Assembly (NCBI RefSeq): GCF_002435945.1
Contig: NZ_DIXC01000052.1
Span: 43,413 to 107,412 of the forward strand
From: Mesotoga sp. UBA6090
GTDB taxonomy: Bacteria > Thermotogota > Thermotogae > Petrotogales > Kosmotogaceae
DNA length: 64,000 nucleotides
Direction: 5' to 3'
Made by a program: the position numbers and the translations under genes. Position 1 is the stretch's first letter. The number at the start of each line of letters is the position of its first letter. Of the stretch, positions 1 to 7,639 are shown in pieces. Under the pieces are notes generated by a model. It was given only the letters and a program-made list of their open reading frames with translations, searched no databases and had not been told where the DNA came from.

Positions 1-1
1 C

Positions 2-238
2 GGAATCAAACCTTTAAAAGGATTGAAGTTTGTGGTCACCGGTACACTTCCCAACTATTCTAGAAAGGGAATTCAGGAAAAGATAATTGAACTTGGAGGA
101 GAGGTTGTTTCGAGTGTTTCGAAGAATACAGATTACCTTCTTGTGGGTGAGAATCCCGGCTCAAAAGAGGGAAAGGCCCGTTCTCTCGGAATAAAGATAA
201 TTGGTGAAAAGGAGTTCGAGGAGATGGTTAAGTCTTGA
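2..238 (+). CDS. ligA: NAD-dependent DNA ligase, C-terminal BRCT domain (5' end outside window)
   Basis: The reading frame is open from base 2 and holds a complete BRCT domain: the opening strand with FVVTGTLP, the SRKGIQEKIIELGG helix, then the SVSKNTDYLLVGENPGSK segment. This is the usual C-terminus of bacterial LigA, which seals nicks in replication and repair using NAD+. The adenylation, OB and HhH domains must lie upstream of the window. A TTG inside the frame at 23 could be mistaken for a start, but codons before it continue the domain, so this is a truncated gene and not a small protein. The stop overlaps the next gene by four bases (TTGA), so the two are probably cotranscribed. Another BRCT protein is possible, but the motif spacing is that of LigA. 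Confidence 0.85.
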   Translation, partial: GIKPLKGLKFVVTGTLPNYSRKGIQEKIIELGGEVVSSVSKNTDYLLVGENPGSKEGKARSLGIKIIGEKEFEEMVKS

Positions 239-1362
239 TCCGCTATTTCGACAACAATGCCACAACTCAGATGGAAAGAGACCTTGCCGAACTGATGGCA
301 AGTTTGTGCGAGGAAGAATATGCAAATCCTAATTCCATGCATTCTTTTGGTGTGAAGCAGGCTCGCCGCCATGAAGAAGCCAGGGAGAGAGTGGCACGCT
401 GTCTCTCGGTTGACCCCAGGGAGATATTCTTCACTTCATGTGCAACTGAGACGATAAACTGGATTCTCAGGTCCAGCATTTTCTTCAGGGGCAAGAGGAA
501 GAAGATTGTCACAACTTCAATTGAACACAAGGCGGTTCTCAACACTCTTAAAGATCTGAAGACAATTTCGAACATTGAGTATTATGAGGTTGCACCGGAA
601 AGCGATGGAATTGTGAGCGTCGACAAGCTCCTCAATGAGGTTGATGATGAGACTTTTCTTGTCTCCGTTATGGCTGCAAACAACGTAACCGGTTCAATTC
701 AGCCTTATGAGGAGATTGGCAAAGCTTTGAGAGAAAGAGGCGTTCTCTACCATGTAGATGCAGTTCAGACAATAGGTAAAATACCCTTCAATCTGCAGAA
801 GGGCTTCTGTGACTATGCTTCATTTTCTGCCCATAAGTTTCATGGTCCGAAGGGAGTCGGAATGGCATTCGTGAAACGCGGATCGCCTATTAAGCCCTTT
901 ATCACTGGCGGAGGACAGGAGAGGGGTATGCGCGCAGGGACTCAGAACGTACCGGGTGCTCTGGTTACTTCGATAGCAATGCAGAGAGCAATTGAGAATA
1001 TGGATACGTCATCCAGAAGACTTAGAGATTTCCAGCAACAGATTGTTGAGAGCGTGAAGGCTCTTGGCGGCGCTGTGAATACTCCTGAGGATTCAGTCTC
1101 TAACACAGTTAATGCATCTTTTGCAGGTATTAGGTCGGAGGTTCTGGTTAATGCTCTCTCTGAAGAAGGTGTATATCTGGGGACTTCTTCGGCGTGTTCT
1201 TCCAGAAGCGATGGAGGTCAGTACGTTCTTGATGAAATGGGAGTTGATCCTTCACTTGCCTCCTGCTCAATCAGAATAAGCATGTCAAGATTCACCACGG
1301 AGGAAGATGTGGCGATTCTAGTAGAAACACTGAAGAAAACGGTTCCTCTTTTGAAATTTTAG
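235..1362 (+). CDS. Cysteine desulfurase (NifS/IscS family)
   Basis: A 375-residue PLP enzyme that takes sulfur from cysteine for Fe-S clusters or tRNA thiolation. Fold-type-I signatures are clear: N-terminal YFDNNATT, the cofactor region HVDAVQTIGK near 173-182, the Schiff-base lysine K201 in SAHKFHGPKG, GTQNVPG near 235-241, and the catalytic cysteine C321 in GTSSACSS. The length is normal for NifS/IscS. The TTG start overlaps the ligA stop. No IscU/SufU scaffold gene follows, so the sequence does not show whether this is the main Fe-S desulfurase or one dedicated to tRNA modification; no symbol is given. Confidence 0.93.
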   Translation: MIRYFDNNATTQMERDLAELMASLCEEEYANPNSMHSFGVKQARRHEEARERVARCLSVDPREIFFTSCATETINWILRSSIFFRGKRKKIVTTSIEHKAVLNTLKDLKTISNIEYYEVAPESDGIVSVDKLLNEVDDETFLVSVMAANNVTGSIQPYEEIGKALRERGVLYHVDAVQTIGKIPFNLQKGFCDYASFSAHKFHGPKGVGMAFVKRGSPIKPFITGGGQERGMRAGTQNVPGALVTSIAMQRAIENMDTSSRRLRDFQQQIVESVKALGGAVNTPEDSVSNTVNASFAGIRSEVLVNALSEEGVYLGTSSACSSRSDGGQYVLDEMGVDPSLASCSIRISMSRFTTEEDVAILVETLKKTVPLLKF

Positions 1363-1379
1363 CCACAAACGGTTATAAT
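1351..1379 (+). promoter_or_regulatory. Sigma-70-type promoter for yicC-remA-gmk-rpoZ
   Basis: TTGAAA (1351-1356) and TATAAT (1374-1379) are separated by exactly 17 bases. The -35 box lies in the last codons of the desulfurase gene. The first codon of yicC is about 40 bases downstream of the -10, behind GAGGTGATAAT. Confidence 0.75.
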
Positions 1380-1419
1380 TGACTGTAATTAGATTTAACC
1401 GCCTTTGAGGTGATAATAG

Positions 1420-2292
1420 TTGCTCAGAAGTATGACCGGATATGCGAGGGCCGAAAGGAGACTTTACGGAATAAATGCTTTTGTAGAGTTGAAAACTGTA
1501 AATTCGAAGTACTTGAACGTTGATGTCAATATCGGGGATGCTTTCTCTGAGCTTGAAATGAATGTTAGCAGGTTAATAAAAGAAAATCTCAAGCGTGGAA
1601 CTGTGAAGGCCAGAATCGATATTTCTCTGGTGGACAGTGATGACTTTCTTCAACCTGACTTTGGTATAGCCTCCTCAATCTACAATTCTCTCAGATTGAT
1701 AAGAGATCGTTACGGACTTGCCGGAGAAGTCTCTGTAGATTCAATGGCGAGATTCAAGGAGATATTCAAGACCAGACCATCTGAAGACCTTGCAGAGAAG
1801 ATATGGAATGTGATAGAAGGGCTCCTGATTGAAGCTGTGGATCAACTGAACATTGACAGGGAAAGGGAAGGACAGACCATGTCTCTCGCTTTGAACGAGT
1901 ATCTCGATAGACTCGAGACCATTGCGGAAGAGCTCCAGGCCAATTCTGAGGATATGGTTCTGTACTATCGAGATTTCCTGAAGAAGAAATTAGAGCAGAT
2001 TTCCGACAGCCAGCTCGATGACAACAGACTGGAACAGGAGGTAACGCTTCTTGCGGAAAAGGCAGATATTTCGGAGGAAATAGTCAGAATGATCTCTCAT
2101 ATCGAATCCTTTAGAAGTGTTATGCAGTCTGACAGAGAGAGTGGTGTGCAGCTTGATTTCATCTGTCAGGAGATGCACCGCGAACTGTCTACAGTTGCAT
2201 CTAAATCGAAGAAACTGGTGATTACTAACCTCTCTGTCGAGGGAAGAACGCTGGTAAATAAACTCAGGGAACAAGTTCAGAACATAGAGTAG
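1420..2292 (+). CDS. yicC: YicC family protein (putative endoribonuclease)
   Basis: A 290-residue protein opening with the family signature LRSMTGYARA and containing VELKTVNSKYLNVDV. It ends in the conserved C-terminal region with GVQLDFICQEMHRELSTVASK. YicC/YloC proteins are reported endoribonucleases (E. coli YicC affects small-RNA turnover). The TTG start has GAGGTG about 10 bases before it. It is the first of four genes in the order yicC-remA-gmk-rpoZ, which matches Bacillus yloC-ylzA-gmk-yloH, and this conserved neighbourhood supports the call. Confidence 0.9.
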   Translation: MLRSMTGYARAERRLYGINAFVELKTVNSKYLNVDVNIGDAFSELEMNVSRLIKENLKRGTVKARIDISLVDSDDFLQPDFGIASSIYNSLRLIRDRYGLAGEVSVDSMARFKEIFKTRPSEDLAEKIWNVIEGLLIEAVDQLNIDREREGQTMSLALNEYLDRLETIAEELQANSEDMVLYYRDFLKKKLEQISDSQLDDNRLEQEVTLLAEKADISEEIVRMISHIESFRSVMQSDRESGVQLDFICQEMHRELSTVASKSKKLVITNLSVEGRTLVNKLREQVQNIE

Positions 2293-2304
2293 GAGGTGTT
2301 TCAC

Positions 2305-2604
2305 TTGTACGGACTCATAAACGTCGGGTTCGGAAATGTTATCATCGGTGACAGAGTTATCGCAATTGTGAATCCCGAATCCGCACCACTGAAAAGGTTG
2401 AAGGAAGTGGCCAAGGATGAAGGAAAGCTAATCGATGCAACATACGGTAGAAAGACAAGAGCAATAGTCATCACTGATAGTAATCATATTATCCTTTCTG
2501 CAATTCAACCTGAGACAATCGCCTCTAGATTCATGCAGACATTCAGCGACATTGAAAAGCTCCTGGAAGATATCAGGGTATCTGGACAGAATTTTGAAGA
2601 ATGA
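2305..2604 (+). CDS. remA: RemA-like protein (DUF370)
   Basis: About 99 residues beginning YGLINVGFGNVIIGDRVIAIVNPE and containing GRKTRAIVITDSNHIILSAIQPETIA, the full RemA/YlzA pattern. In Bacillus RemA is a DNA-binding activator of biofilm-matrix genes; outside that genus the role is less clear. I chose TTG at 2305: the in-frame GTG at 2296 is part of the ribosome binding site AGGAGGTG, and the family starts with the YGLIN segment. It lies between yicC and gmk, and its stop overlaps the gmk start. A matrix role in this organism is not shown. Confidence 0.88.
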   Translation: MYGLINVGFGNVIIGDRVIAIVNPESAPLKRLKEVAKDEGKLIDATYGRKTRAIVITDSNHIILSAIQPETIASRFMQTFSDIEKLLEDIRVSGQNFEE

Positions 2605-3218
2605 AAGGTATAGTCTTTGTGATGAGTGGTCCTTCGGGGGCCGGAAAGACCTCGATACTCAAAGAAGTACTTAAGTGCAATACAAATCTTGATTTCTCAG
2701 TGTCCTATACCACAAGAGAGAGACGTCCGGCTGAGATAGATGGAAAAGACTACATATTTGTTACCGAATCTGAATTTGGTAAGCTCTTGGAAGAGAATGA
2801 ATTTCTTGAATGGGCAAAGGTTCATGGAAACTATTATGGAACGTCGAGAAATCAAGTGAAAAAGAGCGTGGACTCCGGTAGAGACATACTGCTTGACGTG
2901 GATATTCAGGGAGCGATGTCAGTAATGAAAGCACTGAAGGACGCCGTTTATATCTTTGTTGCTCCCCCATCTTATGGAGAGCTGATTCGGCGCCTCGAGT
3001 CAAGGGGAACGGAAAACATCGAATCGCTGAGAATGAGGTTGGAAGATGCAAAGTGGGAACTGGAACAGGTAAAACATTTTCAGTATCTTGTTGTTAACGA
3101 TAATTTAAAACACTCGGTAAGTCAGTTTGAGGCAATCATCACCGCCGAAAGGCTACGAGTTGATAGAATTGTGAATGAAAAGGGAGAAAGATTCCTGTTT
3201 GAGGAGAAGAGTATATGA
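2601..3218 (+). CDS. gmk: Guanylate kinase
   Basis: A 205-residue enzyme phosphorylating GMP to GDP with ATP. The P-loop MSGPSGAGKTSI is at the N-terminus, followed by the GMP-binding region with SVSYTTRERRPAEIDGKDY and FLEWAKVHGNYYGTS, then LLDVDIQGA. Length and motif order are typical of bacterial Gmk. The ATG overlaps the remA stop (ATGA), and the stop overlaps the start of rpoZ, so translation is probably coupled across these genes. Confidence 0.96.
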   Translation: MKGIVFVMSGPSGAGKTSILKEVLKCNTNLDFSVSYTTRERRPAEIDGKDYIFVTESEFGKLLEENEFLEWAKVHGNYYGTSRNQVKKSVDSGRDILLDVDIQGAMSVMKALKDAVYIFVAPPSYGELIRRLESRGTENIESLRMRLEDAKWELEQVKHFQYLVVNDNLKHSVSQFEAIITAERLRVDRIVNEKGERFLFEEKSI

Positions 3219-3448
3219 TTGTTAACTATGATCTGCTTTTGAAGAGAATAAGGCACAAGTACGCGATTCCGGTGGCTGCCGCCAAGAGGGCCGAAGATCT
3301 TGAGGATTTCGGACGCCCGAAGCTAGATCCTGCGACAGTGAAAGCTGCCGGCGATAAGATTACTATTGCTTTGAAGGAGTTGGAAGAAGGTTATATCAGG
3401 ATTAGGAATGAAGAGATGCTGATGATTCTGGTTCCGAAAGTGAAGTAA
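3215..3448 (+). CDS. rpoZ: RNA polymerase omega subunit
   Basis: A 77-residue omega subunit, which helps fold and hold the beta-prime subunit. It has the expected pattern: an N-terminal Y-x-LL segment, KYAIPVAAAKRAEDLED (the conserved A-x-x-AA-x-RA core), then a helical segment with ITIALKELEEG. Overlap with gmk and the gmk-rpoZ order seen in many bacteria strengthen the assignment of this short protein. It is the last gene of its operon. Some 50 bases later begins a separate promoter for the tRNA genes. Confidence 0.87.
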   Translation: MIVNYDLLLKRIRHKYAIPVAAAKRAEDLEDFGRPKLDPATVKAAGDKITIALKELEEGYIRIRNEEMLMILVPKVK

Positions 3449-3499
3449 CAGTTTCTTGCTTCCCTGACCTCAGAAGAGGAAATTTCTTAATTTGCCTTG

Positions 3500-3528
3500 T
3501 TGACAGGGATAAAGTCATTAGATATAAT
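3500..3528 (+). promoter_or_regulatory. Consensus promoter for tRNA-Thr/tRNA-Tyr-rpmG-secE-nusG operon
   Basis: A perfect TTGACA (3500-3505), a 17-base spacer and a perfect TATAAT (3523-3528). The tRNA-Thr gene begins 16 bases after the -10, consistent with a very short 5' leader. As no strong terminator is seen between the tRNAs and nusG, this promoter may drive the whole block to rplL. Confidence 0.88.
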
Positions 3529-3544
3529 AAGTATCGTGCGTCGG

Positions 3545-3620
3545 GCCAACGTAGCTCAATCGGAAGAGCGGCTGATTTGTAATCAGCAGGTTGGGGGTTC
3601 AAGTCCCTTCGTTGGCTCCA
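3545..3620 (+). tRNA. tRNA-Thr(TGT)
   Basis: A 76-base cloverleaf. The acceptor arm GCCAACG (3545-3551) pairs with CGTTGGC (3610-3616), followed by discriminator T and an encoded CCA (3618-3620). The anticodon stem GCTGA/TCAGC (3571-3575/3583-3587) encloses a 7-base loop with anticodon TGT at 3578-3580. The T arm contains GGTTCAAGTCC. Confidence 0.97.
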
Positions 3621-3635
3621 AGGTTAACTATCGGT

Positions 3636-3722
3636 GGTAAGGTGCCCGAGTGGTCAAAGGGGGCGGACTGTAAATCCGCTGGCGGAACGCCTTCGGTGGT
3701 TCAAACCCACCCCTTACCACCA
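3636..3722 (+). tRNA. tRNA-Tyr(GTA)
   Basis: An 87-base class II tRNA. The acceptor GGTAAGG (3636-3642) pairs with CCTTACC (3712-3718), followed by A and an encoded CCA. The anticodon stem GCGGA/TCCGC surrounds CTGTAAA with anticodon GTA at 3670-3672. The long variable arm (GGCGGAACGCCTTC) is as expected for bacterial tRNA-Tyr. It lies 15 bases after tRNA-Thr in the same transcript and 29 bases before rpmG. Confidence 0.96.
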
Positions 3723-3751
3723 TTAATTTTGCTACTGTTGAGGTGCAAGCA

Positions 3752-3919
3752 ATGGCAAAGAAAACGAAGGGAAATAAGGTTCTTGTAACTTTGAAGTGTT
3801 CGGAGTGCGGTACGAGAAACTATTACAGATTCAAGAACCGCCAGAAGAAGTATAAGATTGACTCGAGTAAGTACTGCCCGAAGTGCAGAAAACATACCGA
3901 GCACAAAGAATCCAAGTAA
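3752..3919 (+). CDS. rpmG: 50S ribosomal protein L33
   Basis: A 55-residue protein with the L33 pattern: MAKKTKGNKVLVTLKCSECG, then YRFKNRQKKYKI and KYCPKCRKHTEHKE. The two CxxC pairs (CSEC and CPKC) form the zinc ribbon of the zinc-binding L33 type. The ATG is preceded by GAGGTGC at 3740-3746. The tRNA-rpmG-secE-nusG-rplK order is widespread in bacteria and confirms the call. Confidence 0.94.
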   Translation: MAKKTKGNKVLVTLKCSECGTRNYYRFKNRQKKYKIDSSKYCPKCRKHTEHKESK

Positions 3920-3954
3920 GGTTGAGTCGTCTCAACTGAGTCAGGAGGAATCCC

Positions 3955-4161
3955 ATGGCCAAGGCAAAGTTTTGGAAGTTTCTTTCCGAAGTAAGGAGCG
4001 AAGTTAAGAAGGTGACGTGGCCTAACAGGGAGCAGATGATCTCGTCTACTGGAGCAGTAATCGTCATTCTGATTGTAGTGGGAGCGTTTCTTGCGCTTCT
4101 CGATGTTATTTTCACGAATGCAATTGGGTCGCTTTTGAGTTTCTTGACAGGCGCTGTTTAA
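3955..4161 (+). CDS. secE: Preprotein translocase subunit SecE
   Basis: A 68-residue single-span SecE. The conserved cytoplasmic amphipathic helix reads FLSEVRSEVKKVTWPNREQM, followed by one membrane helix (about residues 33-60). SecE clamps SecY in the inner membrane. It starts at ATG behind AGGAGGAATCCC. The location directly before nusG is the classical arrangement. Confidence 0.95.
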   Translation: MAKAKFWKFLSEVRSEVKKVTWPNREQMISSTGAVIVILIVVGAFLALLDVIFTNAIGSLLSFLTGAV

Positions 4162-4186
4162 TGCTGTTATCCGTTGGTGATTAGTT

Positions 4187-5254
4187 GTGCGGAAAAGATG
4201 GTTTATAATTCAAACTTACTCAGGCCTGGAAAACTCTATCAAAGAAGCAATTCAGATCAAGATAGAGTCTTTTGGCTTTTCGCACATGTTTGGAAAGATT
4301 CTTGTTCCAGAGGAAACTAAGCTTGACAGAACTAACGTTGCCGCGGAAAAGTATATCGTCCCTGCCAACGCAAAGCTTCTAGTTAAGGATAATCAAGACG
4401 TAGCTAAAGGAGACCCTGTAGCTGAAGAAGTAGAAATCAAGGTTAAGAATGACGGTACAGTCGCGGAAATCAAAAACTACAGAGTAATCTTCATTGAGAC
4501 TGCCGACAGGCGCTATACCAAAACCTATTACATTCCCGAAAGTGCAAAGATTGAGACAGGCATTAAGACTGGAGCCAGGATTAGGCAGGGAATGCCTCTT
4601 GCAAAGCAGGGCGAGTTTTTCTGTGAATTGGACGGAAAGATTGTCTATACACAGAAGATGAAGCGAATCGTTGTTGAAAAGGAAAACGGCGATGAAGACG
4701 TCTATCTGGTACATCCGGATAGTTATGATTCAAGGATTGCAAAGAAAGGAAATCTCGTAAAACGCGGGCAGCTGTTTGGTGAGACAAGAAAGATTTTCTC
4801 TAAGACCGAAGGAAGAGTGGAAATCTCAGATCTTCCAGGAAGGAAAGAGATAAAGATTTTCAAGATCGTCAGAACCAGGCTATATCCCGGGTATGTCTTC
4901 ATCGAGATGATAATGAATGAAGAGACGTGGAATGTTGTCAAGAATACTCCAAATGTTGTCAACTTCGTTTCGGTAGGAGGTCAGCCTGTACAGCTCAAGG
5001 AGAAAGAAATAAAGGCCTTGTTGAGGTTGGTAGGAATTGAAGAGTATGAAGAACATTCAGGCGGTCCAGTCAAGATAGAAGTTGACTTCGATATCGGCGA
5101 GGTCGTCAGAATCAATACAGGTCCATTTGAAGACTTTGTTGGAAAAGTGACAGGTCTAGATCCTGAAAGACAGGAATTGAAAGTTGTCGTTAGTATCTTT
5201 GGAAGAGAGACACCAGTTATCCTCAGTTTGTCTGAGGTTGAGAAAATAGTCTGA
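4187..5254 (+). CDS. nusG: Transcription elongation/termination factor NusG with large insertion
   Basis: At 355 residues this is about twice the length of E. coli NusG. The NGN domain starts normally (KRWFIIQTYSGLE) but is interrupted from about residue 45 to 225 by a lysine/glutamate-rich, beta-rich insertion, and resumes with FKIVRTRLYPGYVFIEM. The KOW domain follows near 295-355 (FDIGEVVRINTGPFEDFVGKV). Thermotoga NusG is known to carry such an extra domain at this place, which supports a Thermotogota origin. NusG links RNA polymerase to Rho or ribosomes; the job of the insertion is not visible from the sequence. GTG start, 25 bases after secE. Confidence 0.95.
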   Translation: MRKRWFIIQTYSGLENSIKEAIQIKIESFGFSHMFGKILVPEETKLDRTNVAAEKYIVPANAKLLVKDNQDVAKGDPVAEEVEIKVKNDGTVAEIKNYRVIFIETADRRYTKTYYIPESAKIETGIKTGARIRQGMPLAKQGEFFCELDGKIVYTQKMKRIVVEKENGDEDVYLVHPDSYDSRIAKKGNLVKRGQLFGETRKIFSKTEGRVEISDLPGRKEIKIFKIVRTRLYPGYVFIEMIMNEETWNVVKNTPNVVNFVSVGGQPVQLKEKEIKALLRLVGIEEYEEHSGGPVKIEVDFDIGEVVRINTGPFEDFVGKVTGLDPERQELKVVVSIFGRETPVILSLSEVEKIV

Positions 5255-5307
5255 TCTACGAAAAAGTGGGAGGGCTAAGCCCGTTAACCACAAGGAGGTA
5301 AGCAAAT

Positions 5308-5733
5308 ATGTCTAAGAAGGTCATTGCCCAAATCAAGCTACAGCTTGAAGCGGGGAAGGCAACACCAGCACCTCCAGTAGGACCGGCTCTCGGTCAGCAT
5401 GGAGTGAATATCATGGGGTTCTGCAAGCAGTTCAATGCAGAGACTTCAGACAAAGCCGGTATGGTGCTGCCGGTAGTTATTTCGGTATATGCAGACAGAT
5501 CCTTCAGTTTCATCCTCAAAACTCCACCCGCCAGCTTCCTTTTGCTTAAAGCCGCCGGAATCCAAAAGGGCTCTGGAGTTCCTAATCGTGACAAGGTTGG
5601 CAAGGTTACCAGGGCACAACTAGAAGAAATCGCGAAAGTCAAAATGCCCGATCTCAATGCCAGAACAGTCGATGCTGCTGCGAAGATTATTGCTGGAACT
5701 GCTCGCAACATGGGCATCGAAATCATGGGTTGA
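5308..5733 (+). CDS. rplK: 50S ribosomal protein L11
   Basis: A 141-residue L11: the N-terminal KKVIAQIKLQLEAGKATPAPP and PVGPALGQHGVNIM motifs bind at the GTPase-associated centre, and the C-terminal domain binds 23S rRNA (KVTRAQLEEIAKVKMPDLNA). Length and motifs are normal. ATG follows AAGGAGGTAAGCAA. rplK and rplA are 12 bases apart, as usual. Confidence 0.97.
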   Translation: MSKKVIAQIKLQLEAGKATPAPPVGPALGQHGVNIMGFCKQFNAETSDKAGMVLPVVISVYADRSFSFILKTPPASFLLLKAAGIQKGSGVPNRDKVGKVTRAQLEEIAKVKMPDLNARTVDAAAKIIAGTARNMGIEIMG

Positions 5734-5745
5734 GGAGGGGTCTGA

Positions 5746-6444
5746 ATGCCGGTTAGATCAAAGAGATACATTCAAGCTAGAAAGTCCGTCGACAGAGCCA
5801 GAGTTTACTCTGTAGAAGAGTCTATAGACTTGTTAAGGAGTTTTCCGCCAACTAAGTTTGATGAGACTGTTGAGATGCACATAAAGCTCGGAATCGATCC
5901 TTCAAAGTCTGATCAGCAGGTTAGGGGTACAATTTCCCTTCCTCATGGAACAGGAAAGGATGTACGGGTTCTGGTGTTTGCCAAAGGAGAGCAGGCAGAT
6001 GTTGCCAGACTGGCCGGAGCGGACTTTGTGGGCTCGGATGATCTTGTTCAGCAGATTCAAGGTGGCTGGACAGATTTTGATGTCGCTATCGCTACTCCTG
6101 ATATGATGAGGGACATAGGTAGACTGGGTAAGGTTCTTGGCCCGCGTGGCCTGATGCCATCTCCCAAGGCCGGAACTGTGACAACCGATGTCGAAGATGC
6201 AGTCAAGGGATTCAAAGCCGGGAGAATCGAAGTGAAGAACGACAAGACGGGTAATCTTCATCTACCTGTCGGAAAGAAGTCGTTTGAAAGTGAAAAACTG
6301 CGTGAGAACTTTGTCTCGGCTCTCAATCAGATTACAAGAATGAAGCCATCCGGTTCGAAAGGTAGATTCGTTCTGAGGGTCTTCCTTACAACGACGATGG
6401 GCGCTGGAATAAAGGTAGATTTCGTTAAAGAGACAGAGAAGTAG
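5746..6444 (+). CDS. rplA: 50S ribosomal protein L1
   Basis: A 232-residue L1 of the ribosomal L1 stalk. Typical segments are KRYIQARKSVD at the start, FDETVEMHIKLGID, the LGPRGLMPSPKAGTVT loop, and FKAGRIEVKNDKTGNLHLPVGK. In many bacteria L1 also represses its own operon by binding the mRNA. It starts at ATG behind GAGGAGGGGTCTGA. The stop is followed by the L10 leader region. Confidence 0.97.
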   Translation: MPVRSKRYIQARKSVDRARVYSVEESIDLLRSFPPTKFDETVEMHIKLGIDPSKSDQQVRGTISLPHGTGKDVRVLVFAKGEQADVARLAGADFVGSDDLVQQIQGGWTDFDVAIATPDMMRDIGRLGKVLGPRGLMPSPKAGTVTTDVEDAVKGFKAGRIEVKNDKTGNLHLPVGKKSFESEKLRENFVSALNQITRMKPSGSKGRFVLRVFLTTTMGAGIKVDFVKETEK

Positions 6445-6478
6445 TCAAACACAAACAAGATATAAATTCATTGCCAAA

Positions 6479-6566
6479 GACAGTAGGTAATTAAGAGCGT
6501 AAGCCGCCTACCGAGGCGTGTAGAAGATATAGCCTTCTGCGGCCTCGATTGTGGGGCCGCTTTTCT
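6479..6566 (+). ncRNA. Ribosomal protein L10 leader with attenuator hairpin
   Basis: The 139-base gap before rplJ has the look of the L10 leader, the mRNA site bound by L10(L12)4 to repress rplJL. It contains TAATTAAGAGCGTAAGCCG and CCTACCGAGGCGTG and ends in a GC-rich hairpin (GCGGCC at 6539-6544 with GGCCGC at 6555-6560, extendable by one G-U pair). TTTT at 6561-6564 follows, so the hairpin could act as an attenuator just ahead of the ribosome binding site AAAGGAGG. The position and final hairpin are seen; the class call rests on resemblance. Confidence 0.7.
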
Positions 6567-6583
6567 GAAAGGAGGTGCGAGAA

Positions 6584-7126
6584 GTGCTAACCAGAGAAAG
6601 AAAAGAAGAAATCGTTGAAAGTCTATCAGAGGCCTACAAGAAGTCTTCTCTAATACTGTTCGCGGACTATAAGGGCATGAAGGTCGATGGAATCACTGCT
6701 TTCAGAGACAGACTTTATGAAAAGTACGAAGATAGAGCCCAGTTCACGATAAAGAAGAACACGCTGGTCAGGCTTGCTCTAAACAATGCCGGTTTTGACG
6801 AAAGCGAATGGAAAGACTCAATTACCGGTACGACGGCAGTGCTGACTGTGGATGATGAAGATCCGATCTCAGCGCTGAAGATAATAACTGATTTCAACAA
6901 AAACAATAAGACCTTGCCAGTCATAAAAGCAGGATTTCTTGAAGGGAAATACTTCACCGGAGACCGGTCTGCAGAACTTGCAAAATTGCCTTCGAGAGAT
7001 CAATTGATTGCTATGGTTGTGGGAGGATTTGCTGCTCCTATAACCGGTCTTGTCTATACTCTGAATGGAGTGCTAACGAAGTTCCTGTATGCTCTAAATG
7101 CAATTAAGGATAAAAAAGCTGAATGA
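6584..7126 (+). CDS. rplJ: 50S ribosomal protein L10
   Basis: A 180-residue L10, the base of the L7/L12 stalk. The N-terminal RNA-binding part reads LTRERKEEIVESLSEAYKK and LFADYKGMKV, followed by FTIKKNTLVRLAL. The C-terminal helix that binds L12 dimers is present (VYTLNGVLTKFLYALNAIKDKK). I start it at GTG 6584; an in-frame GTG at 6575 is part of AAAGGAGGTG, the ribosome binding site. It is preceded by a leader that probably mediates autoregulation. Confidence 0.95.
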   Translation: MLTRERKEEIVESLSEAYKKSSLILFADYKGMKVDGITAFRDRLYEKYEDRAQFTIKKNTLVRLALNNAGFDESEWKDSITGTTAVLTVDDEDPISALKIITDFNKNNKTLPVIKAGFLEGKYFTGDRSAELAKLPSRDQLIAMVVGGFAAPITGLVYTLNGVLTKFLYALNAIKDKKAE

Positions 7127-7147
7127 TTCATGTGGAGGTGTGGTAAG

Positions 7148-7534
7148 ATGACTAAGGAAGAACTAATAGTCACAATAAAAGGAATGACAGTAGCAGAGCT
7201 TTCTGAACTTGTGAAGGCCCTCGAAGAGGAATTTGGTGTCAGCGCTGCAGCCCCTATGGCTGTTGCGGCGGTGCCTGCAGCAGGTAATGGGGCAGACGAG
7301 GAAGAGGAAGAGCAGTCTGAATTCAAGGTTGTTCTGAAGTCTTTTGGAGCGAAGAAGATCGATGTTATTAAGGTCGTAAGAACCATAACCGGACTCGGAC
7401 TAAAGGAAGCCAAGGATCTTGTTGAAAAGGCTGGAACGGCGGAAGGCGTTGTCAAAGAGAGCCTTCCAAAAGCGGAGGCAGAAGAACTGAAGAAGCAGCT
7501 TGAAGAAGCTGGCGCCGAAGTCGAACTGAAGTAA
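7148..7534 (+). CDS. rplL: 50S ribosomal protein L7/L12
   Basis: A 128-residue acidic stalk protein: N-terminal dimerisation helices (KEELIVTIKGMTVAELSELVKALEEEFGV), an Ala/Pro/Gly hinge, and the conserved C-terminal domain EFKVVLKSFGAKKIDVIKVV with GLGLKEAKDLVEKA that recruits translation GTPases. Starting at ATG 7148 gives normal length; an upstream in-frame start at 7130 would precede the GTGGAGGTG ribosome binding site. Confidence 0.96.
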   Translation: MTKEELIVTIKGMTVAELSELVKALEEEFGVSAAAPMAVAAVPAAGNGADEEEEEQSEFKVVLKSFGAKKIDVIKVVRTITGLGLKEAKDLVEKAGTAEGVVKESLPKAEAEELKKQLEEAGAEVELK

Positions 7535-7542
7535 TTGGGCAA

Positions 7543-7570
7543 TTGTCTGGTTACATATTTTTTGTATAAT
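7543..7570 (+). promoter_or_regulatory. Putative internal promoter before rpoB
   Basis: TATAAT at 7565-7570 is a perfect -10 and TTGTCT at 7543-7548 is a partial -35, with 16 bases between. It lies in the rplL-rpoB gap, so rpoBC could be transcribed separately from the ribosomal protein genes. The weak -35 limits confidence. Confidence 0.5.
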
Positions 7571-7577
7571 AAAGACA

Positions 7578-7609
7578 CCCACATCAGGGAAATCCTCTGA
7601 TGTGGGTTT
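7578..7609 (+). promoter_or_regulatory. Leader hairpin (possible attenuator) before rpoB
   Basis: CCCACATCAG (7578-7587) pairs perfectly over 10 bp with CTGATGTGGG (7597-7606) across a 9-base loop, and is followed by only three T. It sits 8 bases after the -10 hexamer and 30 bases before the rpoB ATG. It could be an attenuator for readthrough from rplL, a 5'-end stabilising stem, or a partial terminator. Confidence 0.6.
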
Positions 7610-7639
7610 GGTGTGCTAAAACATACGAGAGGTGATCTG

